This document shows, in pieces, positions 19,275 to 26,998 of a stretch of 64,000 nucleotides of DNA. Each line of letters begins with the position of its first letter. Within the stretch, counting starts at the first letter, position 1. A program made the translations under genes and the position numbers. Below the pieces are notes generated by a model. That model worked only from the letters and a program-made list of their open reading frames with translations, made no database searches and had not been told where the DNA came from. The DNA comes from an uncultured Alistipes sp. (GTDB taxonomy: Bacteria > Bacteroidota > Bacteroidia > Bacteroidales > Rikenellaceae): NCBI GenBank assembly GCA_947591475.1, contig CANQDE010000004.1, positions 62,001-126,000 on the forward strand, given 5' to 3'.

Positions 19275-19282
19275 TATCTTTG
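19275..19282 (+). promoter_or_regulatory. Promoter of the WbqC-like gene
   Basis: TATCTTTG fits the -7 consensus. It lies 24 bp before the preferred start at 19307 and only 9 bp before the upstream alternative at 19292, which favours the former. Confidence 0.65.
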
Positions 19283-19306
19283 TAGCCCGCGATGACTTAT
19301 CGACGC

Positions 19307-19915
19307 ATGAACAAAATTTTGCCCCTTGCCTACCTGCCCTCCGTATCGTGGTTCGCCGCGATACGGAGCGGCGATTGTATCATCGACACCGGCGAACATT
19401 TTATTAAGCGGTCGGAGCGAAATCGAACCTCGATTTTAGCTCCCGACGGCCCGATGGCCCTGACCGTGCAGGTCGGTCATGCCGACCGGCCCCGCACCCC
19501 GATGCGCGACGTCCGCATCGACTACTCCAAACGCTGGCAGCATCAACATTGGGGCGCGCTCGTCGCCTCCTACAAGGGTTCGCCCTATTTCGACTATTAC
19601 GCCGACAAACTCGAACCGTTCTACCGTCGCGAATGGCGGTTTCTCGTCGATTACAACCTCGCGTTGCTGCAACTGCTTTGCGAACTGACCGGACTTCCGA
19701 TGCCGCCCGTGAGCGAACGCTACGTCGAAGCGGCGCCTGACGACCTCGACCTGCGCCCCAAACGAAAAAAAGGCCCGGCCTTCGTGGCCGAGCCTTATGT
19801 GCAGGTCTTCGCAGACCGTATGCCGTTCGTTCCCGATCTGTCGTTCATCGACCTCCTCTTCGCAGAAGGCCCGGACGCGGTTTCGGTGCTGTCGCGTTGT
19901 CGATCCGCAAAATGA
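19307..19915 (+). CDS. WbqC-family protein
   Basis: This 202-aa protein is of the WbqC family, usually linked to O-antigen or other surface-glycan gene sets but without an established reaction. Family features are LPLAYLPSVSWFAAI at the N-terminus, the HFIKRSERNRTSILAPDGP block, DYSKRWQHQHWGALVASYKGSPYF, and the end MPFVPDLSFIDLLFAEGPDA. The start at 19307 is preferred over 19292, which would sit within a few bases of the predicted transcription start. The 3' end overlaps the end of the convergent GH2 gene by 71 bp, and the intrinsic terminator of that gene lies inside this coding region. No other glycan genes are adjacent. Confidence 0.85.
   Translation: MNKILPLAYLPSVSWFAAIRSGDCIIDTGEHFIKRSERNRTSILAPDGPMALTVQVGHADRPRTPMRDVRIDYSKRWQHQHWGALVASYKGSPYFDYYADKLEPFYRREWRFLVDYNLALLQLLCELTGLPMPPVSERYVEAAPDDLDLRPKRKKGPAFVAEPYVQVFADRMPFVPDLSFIDLLFAEGPDAVSVLSRCRSAK
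19765..19796 (-). terminator. GH2 terminator embedded in the WbqC coding region
   Basis: On the minus strand AAGGCTCGGCC pairs with GGCCGGGCCTT (11 bp, one mismatch, 5-nt loop) and is followed by six T. It lies about 50 bp beyond the GH2 stop but inside codons of the convergent WbqC-like gene. Confidence 0.8.
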
Positions 19916-21869
19916 CGCTGTCGCGCAGATCGCCCGCCGAAGCCCGTACGACCACCCGTCCCTGAGGCAGCGCAACCGTATCCGACTGGTATTGGCACCG
20001 CGCATACTCCCGAACCGCCACCGTGTCGGTTCCGATCCGCAGCGTGGGTGTCCCCGCGGACGAATAGATTCGGAACGCCTGTCGGTCATTGGAACGCAGC
20101 GAAGTGTGCCGACCCGTCAGATGCAGCGTCGGCGTGCGCGGGTTCCACATCGCCCGATAGAGATAGTAGGCGTCCTTGCAGGTGCGTCGGTCGAACGTAA
20201 CCAACCCTTTGCCGTCGACCCCGTAGGGGTAGCGCGTCGATCCGTAATCGAACAGATTGTCGATCCATACGCCCCAGAACAACGAATCGTTTTGCAGGTT
20301 GCGGCTGTACTCCTCGTGGAAGCGGGTTTGCCGTTCCTCGGGCATGCAATTGGGATCGGGTACGAGCCGGTCGGGCTGTTGGCGGTGGCCCGGGATGCCC
20401 GAGCCGCCGTAAGCGATCGCCGACCGCAGATGCGACCAGTTGCGCTGCATTTGGTCGCGCCAGACGGTCAGATCGTCGGGCGTCCCCTTGCTCCAGCCGA
20501 CATCCTGCCGCCAGACGATCAGATCGGTGATGAAATTGACCTCGCCGTCTTGGTCGCTGCACGCCACCGTCGGACGCGACGGATCGAGCCGGCGGGCCGT
20601 CGCATGCAGTTCGCGCAGATAACGCACCGGATTATCGCCGCGCATCCACAACCGCGAAAAAATTCCCCACATCGCCACCGACGGATGATTGATATGCTGG
20701 GCGACGATTTCGCGCAACTGTTGCAGCCCGTTGCGTTCGAACTGCACCGTAGGATAATAGGCCACGTCGCTCAAAAAAGCGCGGTGCAGCGGAACATCGA
20801 TCCAGACCAACAACCCTTTTTCGTCGCAGCGGTCATACAGATATTGCGCATGCGGCATCACGGCCGAGCGGAGCGCATTGGCCCCCAAATCCTCCAACTG
20901 ACGCAGGTCGGCATCCATGTCCTGTGCGGTCGGGGTACCGCCCGACAAGGCGCTGTCGTGGTAGAGCGTAACCCCGTGCACGGCGACTTTCTCCCCGTTG
21001 ATGGCAAGGCCGCCCGTCGGCGTAACGTCGATAGCCCGAAAGCCCGTGCGGACTTCGGTGCGGTCGCAGATGTTGCCGTCAGCTTGGGCCAGCGTTACCG
21101 CGACGGTGTAAAGCGCCGGATTCTCGGGGCTCCACAGGCGGGGACGCTCCACCGCAAAGGGAACGACGACGGGTTTGTCGTCGATGCGAACTCGCTGCCG
21201 ATGGGTGTAAACCGTTTTACCGGCTGCATCGGTGATGTCGAGGGTCAGTTGGCAATTCTCCTCTTTGGGTGCGGTCAGATGAATTTCCACCTCGCCGGCT
21301 GCTTTTTCGGGCGAGACCTCCTGCGGATGAACCAATACGCCTTCGGTACCGAGGTAGAGCGGCGATACGGCCGTCGGCGCGGTGAGAATCAGCTCCGCCT
21401 CGCGATAAAGACCGCCGTAACGGTTGATGTCGGTCGAAGTGGGCAGTACGTCGTTGCGGACGCTGTTGTTGACTGCCACCAGCAGGTAATTGTTGTCTCC
21501 GAAGCGTACCTTGTCGGTGATTTCGAACACGAAGGCCGTTGCGCCGCCGCTGTGCGAACCGACGAACTGACCGTTGACGAAGAGATCGGCGACGCTCTGC
21601 GCTCCGTAGAACTTCACGAACAACCGTTGTCCGGCCCAAGTGTCGGGAACGTGCAGTTCGTTGAGGTAGCACCCCGTCGTCTCGACGAAAAATTGTCCGG
21701 CTGTGGGGTCTGTGTTCCAACTGTGGGGCAACGTAACCGTACGGGCGTTGTCGGAACTCTTTTCGGACTGGTAATAGAAGCGCCATCCCTCGTTGAGCGG
21801 GATTACCTCGCGGCTTTGCGCCGTCAGGCAACCGACCAGCGACAACAAAAGAACAAGGTATCGTTTCAT
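19845..21869 (-). CDS. Glycoside hydrolase family 2-like protein lacking both catalytic glutamates
   Basis: This 674-aa exported protein (signal peptide YLVLLLSLVGCLTAQS) has the GH2 domain order: sugar-binding jelly roll (IPLNEGWRFYYQ, LPHSWNTDP), immunoglobulin-like domain, and TIM barrel, with a short C-terminal Ig domain. The barrel aligns well with Bacteroidetes beta-galactosidases (NHPSVAMWGIF, GLVTFDRRTCKDAYYLY). However, the acid/base motif that should read NE after WGIF reads Ser405-Arg406, and the nucleophile motif SEYG reads IAYG with Ala at residue 486. Two intact GH2 enzymes in this same window keep both Glu. I infer a non-catalytic or altered-activity paralogue. It is monocistronic, with no SusC/SusD neighbours. 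Confidence 0.85.
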   Translation of the reverse strand: MKRYLVLLLSLVGCLTAQSREVIPLNEGWRFYYQSEKSSDNARTVTLPHSWNTDPTAGQFFVETTGCYLNELHVPDTWAGQRLFVKFYGAQSVADLFVNGQFVGSHSGGATAFVFEITDKVRFGDNNYLLVAVNNSVRNDVLPTSTDINRYGGLYREAELILTAPTAVSPLYLGTEGVLVHPQEVSPEKAAGEVEIHLTAPKEENCQLTLDITDAAGKTVYTHRQRVRIDDKPVVVPFAVERPRLWSPENPALYTVAVTLAQADGNICDRTEVRTGFRAIDVTPTGGLAINGEKVAVHGVTLYHDSALSGGTPTAQDMDADLRQLEDLGANALRSAVMPHAQYLYDRCDEKGLLVWIDVPLHRAFLSDVAYYPTVQFERNGLQQLREIVAQHINHPSVAMWGIFSRLWMRGDNPVRYLRELHATARRLDPSRPTVACSDQDGEVNFITDLIVWRQDVGWSKGTPDDLTVWRDQMQRNWSHLRSAIAYGGSGIPGHRQQPDRLVPDPNCMPEERQTRFHEEYSRNLQNDSLFWGVWIDNLFDYGSTRYPYGVDGKGLVTFDRRTCKDAYYLYRAMWNPRTPTLHLTGRHTSLRSNDRQAFRIYSSAGTPTLRIGTDTVAVREYARCQYQSDTVALPQGRVVVRASAGDLRDSVILRIDNATAPKPRPGLLRRGGR

Positions 21870-21944
21870 CGTTTTCCTAATTTTCTATTGTGCAAAGATA
21901 CGAAAAGTCGAGTGCAGAAGCAAGCGATAGCTTGATTATGCCGA

Positions 21945-22300
21945 GACGGAGTATCTTCGGCGAAGCCAAAGATACGAATTTTTTATTAGCGCGAGAGAGC
22001 CTCGTTTTGCTTGGCAAGGCTTTCTTCGCTTCCTGCCGTTTTTGGGGAACGGTCGGCAGCGAAAAAAGCCTTAATAAGCATACGCAGGTTCCACCGCATA
22101 AGGAACCCCGTTCAAACGGGGCTTTCAAAAGGCGCGGGACGAAGACTGCGGAGGACGCCAATGGCGGGCCTCCGCGGGCGGAGGCTTCGACCCGCGCGGC
22201 CCATCGGGCCGCATTTTACGATGCAGAGACAACCCGGGGCAGCGAAGATGACCGTCGAAAGCAAAACGAGGCTCTCCCGCGCTAATAAATCGGTACGGTT
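21945..22300 (+). repeat. Long family B mosaic between the GH2-like gene and the sigma factor
   Basis: The roughly 600-bp gap holds no gene. It contains TTCTTCGCTTCCTGCCGTTT and its inverse partner, CGGGACGAAGACTGCGGAGG, the hairpin GGGCCTCCGCGGGCGGAGGC, GCGGCCCATCGGGCCGC, and a 45-bp segment (AGCGAAGATGACCGTCGAAA and beyond, to CTCCCGCGCTAATAAA) that recurs almost unchanged at about 23685-23733. Confidence 0.8.
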
Positions 22301-22464
22301 CTTGCAAAATCAGGCACGGTTATTCGACGGTCGGACGACCCGGCCACGCAGAGGGGAATTTGGAACTTCGGGAAAAAGTTCGTATCTTGTTCCCGTAAAC
22401 CAATGATCGAACACCATTAAAACGGATTGCCTATCGGGAAAAATTCTACTCTGAACAACCACTC

Positions 22465-22471
22465 AAGGAGG
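22465..22471 (+). promoter_or_regulatory. Strong Shine-Dalgarno site of the sigma-factor gene
   Basis: AAGGAGG ends 7 bases before the ATG at 22479. Strong Shine-Dalgarno sites are uncommon in Bacteroidetes and no other gene in the window has one this clear. Confidence 0.6.
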
Positions 22472-22478
22472 AAAGAGT

Positions 22479-23063
22479 ATGAACGTGCAAGTATTGAATG
22501 ACTCGGCGCTACTCCATCAGTACCGGTCGGGCGATCGGAACGCCATATCCCAGCTCATCGAGCGCCACAGCCGCCGCGTGCGGAACTACATCCGAATGAT
22601 GGTCAAAGACCAAGATCTGGCCGAAGATATTTTCCAAGAAACATTTATTAAAGCCGTGCGGGTCATCGACGAAGGCCGTTATTGCGATAACGGGAAATTC
22701 CTTTCGTGGGTGTTGCGCATCGCGCACAATCAAGTAATCGACTACTTCCGCAACCAGCGACAAAATAAGTCGCTGACCGAATCGGATGCGGGTTACAACG
22801 TGTTGGGCACCTTGCAGTTCGCCGACCGGACGATTGAAGATGCTATTGTGAGCGAGCAAATCGAACGCGACATCCGGTCGTTGATCGAGTTGCTGCCAGA
22901 AGAACAGCGCGAAGTGGTGCGGATGCGCTATTTCGCGGGACTGAGCTTCAAGGAGATTGCCGAACAGACGGGCGTGAGCATCAATACGGCGCTGGGCCGG
23001 ATGCGTTATGCGCTGATTAACCTGCGCAAACTGATTAAAGAAAAAAATCTGGTTTTGTGTTGA
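22479..23063 (+). CDS. RNA polymerase sigma factor, sigma-70/ECF type
   Basis: This 194-aa sigma factor has region 2 (about residues 20-90: HSRRVRNYIRMMVKDQDLAE, DIFQETFIKAVRVI, WVLRIAHNQVIDYFR) and region 4 (about residues 125-185: LLPEEQREVVRMRYFAGLSF, KEIAEQTGVSINTALGRMRY). Regions 1 and 3 are absent, as in ECF factors. No anti-sigma gene with a membrane helix follows; instead a 48-aa acidic protein comes next. The family is known in Bacteroidales, but the regulon cannot be read from the window. A run of family B repeats lies directly upstream, and no standard -7 box is evident. Confidence 0.95.
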   Translation: MNVQVLNDSALLHQYRSGDRNAISQLIERHSRRVRNYIRMMVKDQDLAEDIFQETFIKAVRVIDEGRYCDNGKFLSWVLRIAHNQVIDYFRNQRQNKSLTESDAGYNVLGTLQFADRTIEDAIVSEQIERDIRSLIELLPEEQREVVRMRYFAGLSFKEIAEQTGVSINTALGRMRYALINLRKLIKEKNLVLC

Positions 23064-23216
23064 CCGCCGCACAATAAATCCCCTCGTCGGAGCGTTTCTT
23101 CAATAGAAACGGAAAAACGGAGTGCGGAGCGTGCGCCTCGGACGGATGATTCTCCGGCGGATGGTTCTCCGAAAACCGTTTTTCTTGTTCCTAACTTAGT
23201 TAATAAAAAATTGCCT

Positions 23217-23363
23217 ATGGAGGAATTGGACAAACGCGATTTTGTGAACAACGTCCTCCCCGACGAGGAAGAGCTCCTAATGAACGAGGTGATTCAGAAC
23301 GACACGGATCTGTACTATCTGCATCACTATCTGACAGAAGTTTTCCGAAAAGGGGAAATTTAA
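23217..23363 (+). CDS. 48-residue acidic protein downstream of the sigma factor
   Basis: A short frame runs from ATG 23217 to TAA and encodes MEELDKRDFVNNVLPDEEEL, then LMNEVIQNDTDLYYLHHYLT and EVFRKGEI. It has 13 Asp/Glu residues against 4 Lys/Arg, no signal peptide and no membrane helix. Support for it being real: an A-rich start context (TTAATAAAAAATTGCCTATG) like other genes here, an intrinsic terminator 18 bp after the stop, and a place just after a sigma-factor gene. I do not recognise the family. A cytosolic partner of the sigma factor is one possibility but is only inferred from position. Confidence 0.65.
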   Translation: MEELDKRDFVNNVLPDEEELLMNEVIQNDTDLYYLHHYLTEVFRKGEI

Positions 23364-23381
23364 GGGTTAATTTTTGATGGG

Positions 23382-23417
23382 AAGGAGTCGCCTTTTTCGA
23401 AAGGCGGCTCCTTTTTT
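23382..23417 (+). terminator. Terminator after the sigma-factor unit
   Basis: AAGGAGTCGCCTTT pairs with AAAGGCGGCTCCTT around a TTCG loop and is followed by TTTTTTATT. Confidence 0.93.
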
Positions 23418-23760
23418 ATTAGTGCGCGCGAGCCTCATTTTGCTTTCGACGGTCGTAGTCGTGATTGACGTTGTAACCGATAACGATTCGACCCGTGCCA
23501 GTTAATAATAAAGCGGCTCCATGGGCCGCGCGGGCCGAAGCCTCCGCCCGCGGAGGTTTTTTGTTAGCGGCACCGAAGCGCCTTTTGCTTTCATAGCTGA
23601 CCATCCCTTCCAATCTTTCCCCCGCAGTCTTCGTCCCGCTCCGGTTCCTTTCCGACCTTGCGATTTCATTAACAAAACGGTCGGAAGCGAAGATGACCGT
23701 CGAAAGCAAAGTGAGGCTCTCCCGCGCTAATAAAAATTCGTATCTTTGGCTTCGCCGAAG
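23418..23760 (+). repeat. Family B mosaic block before the flippase operon
   Basis: This gap holds CATTTTGCTTTCGACGGTCG, GCCAGTTAATAATAAAG, GGGCCGCGCGGGCCGAAG with CCTCCGCCCGCGGAGG, and the 45-bp segment also seen at 22.24 kb. The last part, GTATCTTTGGCTTCGCCGAA, looks like an extra -7 box. No coding sequence is convincing. Confidence 0.75.
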
Positions 23761-23817
23761 ATACTGCGCCTCGGCAAAAAATGCAAACAAGTTTGCTTTT
23801 TTGCTCTCGGCTTTTTG

Positions 23818-23825
23818 TATCTTTG
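23818..23825 (+). promoter_or_regulatory. Promoter of the flippase-holB-folK operon
   Basis: TATCTTTG fits the -7 consensus. The predicted transcription start is near 23830, 10 bp before a possible GTG start and 35 bp before the ATG at 23866. Confidence 0.65.
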
Positions 23826-23865
23826 CAAAATCTATATATAGGTGTCGGAGAGATTGCAAGTGCCC

Positions 23866-25344
23866 ATGCTCGAAAAATTGGCGAAACAGACGGCCGTCTA
23901 TGGCCTCAGCACGATTGCGGTGCGGTTTCTGAGCTATCTGCTCACTCCGTACTACACCCGTGTATTCGCACCGGGCGCCTATGGCATCGTTACGGATGTC
24001 TATGCGCTTATCCCCTTCGCGCTCACGTTGTTGACGATGGGCATGGAGTCGAGCTACTTCCGTTTTTCCGCCAAAGCCGAAGCGGCCGGTGGCGATGTTA
24101 AGGCAGCCAAACGACGTCTTTTCGCCACAACATGGGGCATTACTTCGGCTGCCGCCTTGCTTTTCTTTGCGGTCGTCGTTCTGTTCCGTCGCGATTTCTC
24201 GGATTGGATGGGGTCGGCGTACGTCGCGCATCCCGATTATGTCGTTTGGGTCGGCGCAATCATCCTTTTCGACGTCTGGGGGTGCATCCCGTTCTCGCGG
24301 CTGCGCGAACAGGGAAAAGCATTGACCTTCGTCGGGTTCAAGACGTTGAATGCCGTGTTGAATGTCGGTCTCGCCTTTGCGTTCGGCGCTGCGGGTCTGT
24401 TCGCCACGGAGTTCGGCGTAGGGTGGGTCTTCGTCGCCAATCTGGCTGCCAGCGTCGTTACGTGGCTTGCTATTCTGACCACCGTCGACCGCGTTGTCCC
24501 CCGCATCGACCCGCAGTTGTTGCGGCGCATCTTCGCTTATTCGCTGCCGCTGCTTGTCAGCGGGTTGGCCGGCACGGCGAGCGAATTTCTCGACCGCCAG
24601 TTATTGAAATACCTCGTCCCGGCCGGCAGCGACCCGATGGCGCAGTTGGGCGTCTACGGTGCCGTAACGAAAATCGCCGTCATGATGATGCTTTTCTATC
24701 AGATGTATCGTCTGGCGGCCGAACCCTTCTTCCTCTCGAACTTCCGCAAGGAGGATTTCGTACAGATGAACGCCGCGGCCCTGAAATACTACGTCATGGT
24801 CTCGATGCTGATTTTTCTCGGCATCGCGCTTTTCCGCGACTTTTTCGCGTTGATTATCGGCCGCGACTTCCGCGACGGCATTTTCATTTTGCCGGTCGTG
24901 CTCGGGGCGAACGTCTTGACAGGCGTTTGGTTAAATTTGTCGTTCTGGTACAAACGCGAAGAACGCACGCCGTTGGCCATCTTGGTTACGGGCACGGGAT
25001 TGGTCGCCATGGGGTGTCTCGGCTGGTGGTTGATTCCGCGGGCGGGCTACTTCGGCGCCGCATGGGCCCGTTTGGGAAGCGAGGCGATGATGGTCGCCGT
25101 GAGCTGGTGGCTCAATCGGCGCTATTTCCCGACGCCCTACGCTTGGGGCCGCATCGGGGAGTACGTCGTTACGGCTTTGGCGGTCTTTTTCCTCTGCGAG
25201 GAGGTAACGCGCGCGGTCGGAACGGAACAGGCGTGGGCCGGTTATGCCTGCAACGCCCTTGCTTTTGCAGGTTACACTTGCTACCTTGTGCGGCGGGAGC
25301 ATATCGACGTGCGTGCGATGGCGCGGGCGGCCTTGAAACGCTAA
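23866..25344 (+). CDS. MATE/MVF-like polysaccharide flippase (O-antigen translocase type)
   Basis: This integral membrane protein of about 490 aa, with some 12-14 TM helices, belongs to the polysaccharide-transporter family that flips lipid-linked sugars across the inner membrane. The N-terminus MLEKLAKQTAVYGLSTIAVR and FLSYLLTPYYTRVFAPGAYG are characteristic of Bacteroidetes members. ATG at 23866 is preferred; an in-frame GTG at 23842 would add eight residues. It is the first gene of an operon: holB starts 7 bp after its stop. The substrate is unknown, as no glycosyltransferases are nearby, so it may serve a cell-wide glycan rather than a local cluster. Confidence 0.9.
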   Translation: MLEKLAKQTAVYGLSTIAVRFLSYLLTPYYTRVFAPGAYGIVTDVYALIPFALTLLTMGMESSYFRFSAKAEAAGGDVKAAKRRLFATTWGITSAAALLFFAVVVLFRRDFSDWMGSAYVAHPDYVVWVGAIILFDVWGCIPFSRLREQGKALTFVGFKTLNAVLNVGLAFAFGAAGLFATEFGVGWVFVANLAASVVTWLAILTTVDRVVPRIDPQLLRRIFAYSLPLLVSGLAGTASEFLDRQLLKYLVPAGSDPMAQLGVYGAVTKIAVMMMLFYQMYRLAAEPFFLSNFRKEDFVQMNAAALKYYVMVSMLIFLGIALFRDFFALIIGRDFRDGIFILPVVLGANVLTGVWLNLSFWYKREERTPLAILVTGTGLVAMGCLGWWLIPRAGYFGAAWARLGSEAMMVAVSWWLNRRYFPTPYAWGRIGEYVVTALAVFFLCEEVTRAVGTEQAWAGYACNALAFAGYTCYLVRREHIDVRAMARAALKR

Positions 25345-25351
25345 TAAAAAA

Positions 25352-26500
25352 ATGAGATTCGCGGACATCATAGGACAAGACGAGCTGAAACGGCATCTGA
25401 TCCAATCGGTCGATACCGGACGGGTCGGTCATGCCCAGCTGTTCAGCGGACAGGCCGGTACGGGCGCCTTGCCGTTGGCTGTGGCCTATGTGCAATACCT
25501 CTGCTGCCGGCATCGGCACGACGGCGATTCGTGCGGCGAGTGCCCCGATTGTCAGCAAATCGCCGCATTGGCCCATCCCGACCTGCATTGGGCCTTTCCG
25601 GTCAACAAACAGGGCAAGAAATCGGGCGAAATCGTGTTGAGCGACCAGTTCCTGCCGCTTTTCCGCGAACTTTTCGCCGAGCGCAACGGCTATTTTTCGC
25701 CGCAGGAGTGGTACGACCGGCTCGATCTGGGCAAGACGCTCAAAGGGGCCATCGCCGCCCGCGAAGCAGAGGAGATCATCCGCAAACTGTCGTTCAAAAG
25801 TTTCGAATCGGAGTACAAAATCATGCTGATTTGGCTCCCCGAGACGATGAACGAGGAGGCGGCGAACAAACTGTTGAAGATTTTGGAGGAGCCGTGGGAG
25901 AAGACGCTTTTTCTGCTCGTCTCCGAGGAACCGGCTCTGTTGCTGCCGACCATCCTTTCGCGGACGCAGGAGGTGCACGTGCCGCGCATCGCGCCGGAGG
26001 TGTTGGAGGAGACGGCCCGCGCGCAAGGCGTCGACGACCCGCTGAAAGCTCGCAACTTGGCCCGATTGGCCGACGGCAATCTGCTGACGCTGCGGCGTCT
26101 GCTGGCCGGCGAGAACGACACCGTGCAGCGCGAGAATTTTTCCCTGTTTTGCACGCTGATGCGCTTGAGCTACAACGATAAGCACCTCGAACTCATCGGC
26201 TGGGCCGAGGAGGTGGCCCAGCTCGCACGCGAGCAACAACGGGCCTTTCTGCGCGACATGGCCCGCCTGCTGCGCGAAAGTTTTATTCTACACGCGGGGA
26301 TTTCTTCGGTTTGTTATCTTTGGGGCGAGGAACTGGCCTTCTGCACGAAATTCGCACCGTTCGTGGGAACCGACAACATCGAACCGCTTGTGGCGGAGAT
26401 CGAACGCGCCATGATGCAGATTTCGCGAAACGGCAATCCGACCATCGTCTTCACGCACTTCGCGCTGACGGTGAGCAAAATGATAAAAAGATTGGGATAA
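25352..26500 (+). CDS. holB: DNA polymerase III delta' subunit
   Basis: This 382-aa clamp-loader subunit has the AAA+ fold: FADIIGQDELKRHLIQSV at the start, a degenerate P-loop (SGQAGTGALPLAVAY, without the GKT lysine, as expected for delta'), the zinc-binding module CCRHRHDGDSCGECPDC, and the sensor region NEEAANKLLKILEEPWEKT followed by LLPTILSRTQ. It would load the beta clamp during replication together with delta and gamma/tau. Spacing to the upstream flippase is 7 bp and to folK 3 bp, so the three are cotranscribed. The start uses the TAATAAAAAAATG context. Confidence 0.95.
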   Translation: MRFADIIGQDELKRHLIQSVDTGRVGHAQLFSGQAGTGALPLAVAYVQYLCCRHRHDGDSCGECPDCQQIAALAHPDLHWAFPVNKQGKKSGEIVLSDQFLPLFRELFAERNGYFSPQEWYDRLDLGKTLKGAIAAREAEEIIRKLSFKSFESEYKIMLIWLPETMNEEAANKLLKILEEPWEKTLFLLVSEEPALLLPTILSRTQEVHVPRIAPEVLEETARAQGVDDPLKARNLARLADGNLLTLRRLLAGENDTVQRENFSLFCTLMRLSYNDKHLELIGWAEEVAQLAREQQRAFLRDMARLLRESFILHAGISSVCYLWGEELAFCTKFAPFVGTDNIEPLVAEIERAMMQISRNGNPTIVFTHFALTVSKMIKRLG

Positions 26501-26503
26501 CAG

Positions 26504-26998
26504 ATGGCACGTGTATTTCTTTTGACGGGCGGCAATACGGGCGACGTGAAGCGGACGCTTCAGCGGGCCCAGCAGCTGATTAATCAACGCATCGGGCCGG
26601 TGTTGCATTGTTCGCACCGCTACGAGAGCGATCCGTGGGGATTCGAAGCGCCGGAACGCTTCGCCAATCAGGCGCTGGAGGTCTCGACCGACCTTTCGCC
26701 TGAGGCGGTGCTCGACGCCGTGCAGGCGATCGAACGGGAGCTGGGCCGCAATCGGGCGGCCGAAGCGATCGAAAAGGCGAGTACGGGAGCCCGCTACACC
26801 TCGCGGCCCATCGACATCGACCTGCTGCTCTACGACGATGCCGTCATCGAGACCGAACGGCTGACCCTGCCGCATCCGATGCTGACGGAACGGCGGTTCG
26901 CCTTAGTGCCGTTGTGCGAAATCGCCCGCTCGAAGCGTCATCCCGTAACGGGCCGGACGATCGGCGAGCTGCTCGAAAATCTGAAAGACGAAGCATGA
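26504..26998 (+). CDS. folK: 2-amino-4-hydroxy-6-hydroxymethyldihydropteridine diphosphokinase
   Basis: This 164-aa cytosolic enzyme of folate synthesis transfers pyrophosphate from ATP to the hydroxymethyl-pterin. Its features are the N-terminal VFLLTGGNTGD (usual LGSNLGD), SHRYESDPWGF, the AIERELGRNR block, and the diagnostic ARYTSRPIDIDLLLYDD, corresponding to the RWGPRTLDLDILLY signature with the two metal-binding Asp. It ends with LPHPMLTERRFALVPLCEI. Size is normal. Its stop overlaps the start of the next lipoprotein gene (ATGA), indicating coupled translation. Confidence 0.97.
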   Translation: MARVFLLTGGNTGDVKRTLQRAQQLINQRIGPVLHCSHRYESDPWGFEAPERFANQALEVSTDLSPEAVLDAVQAIERELGRNRAAEAIEKASTGARYTSRPIDIDLLLYDDAVIETERLTLPHPMLTERRFALVPLCEIARSKRHPVTGRTIGELLENLKDEA

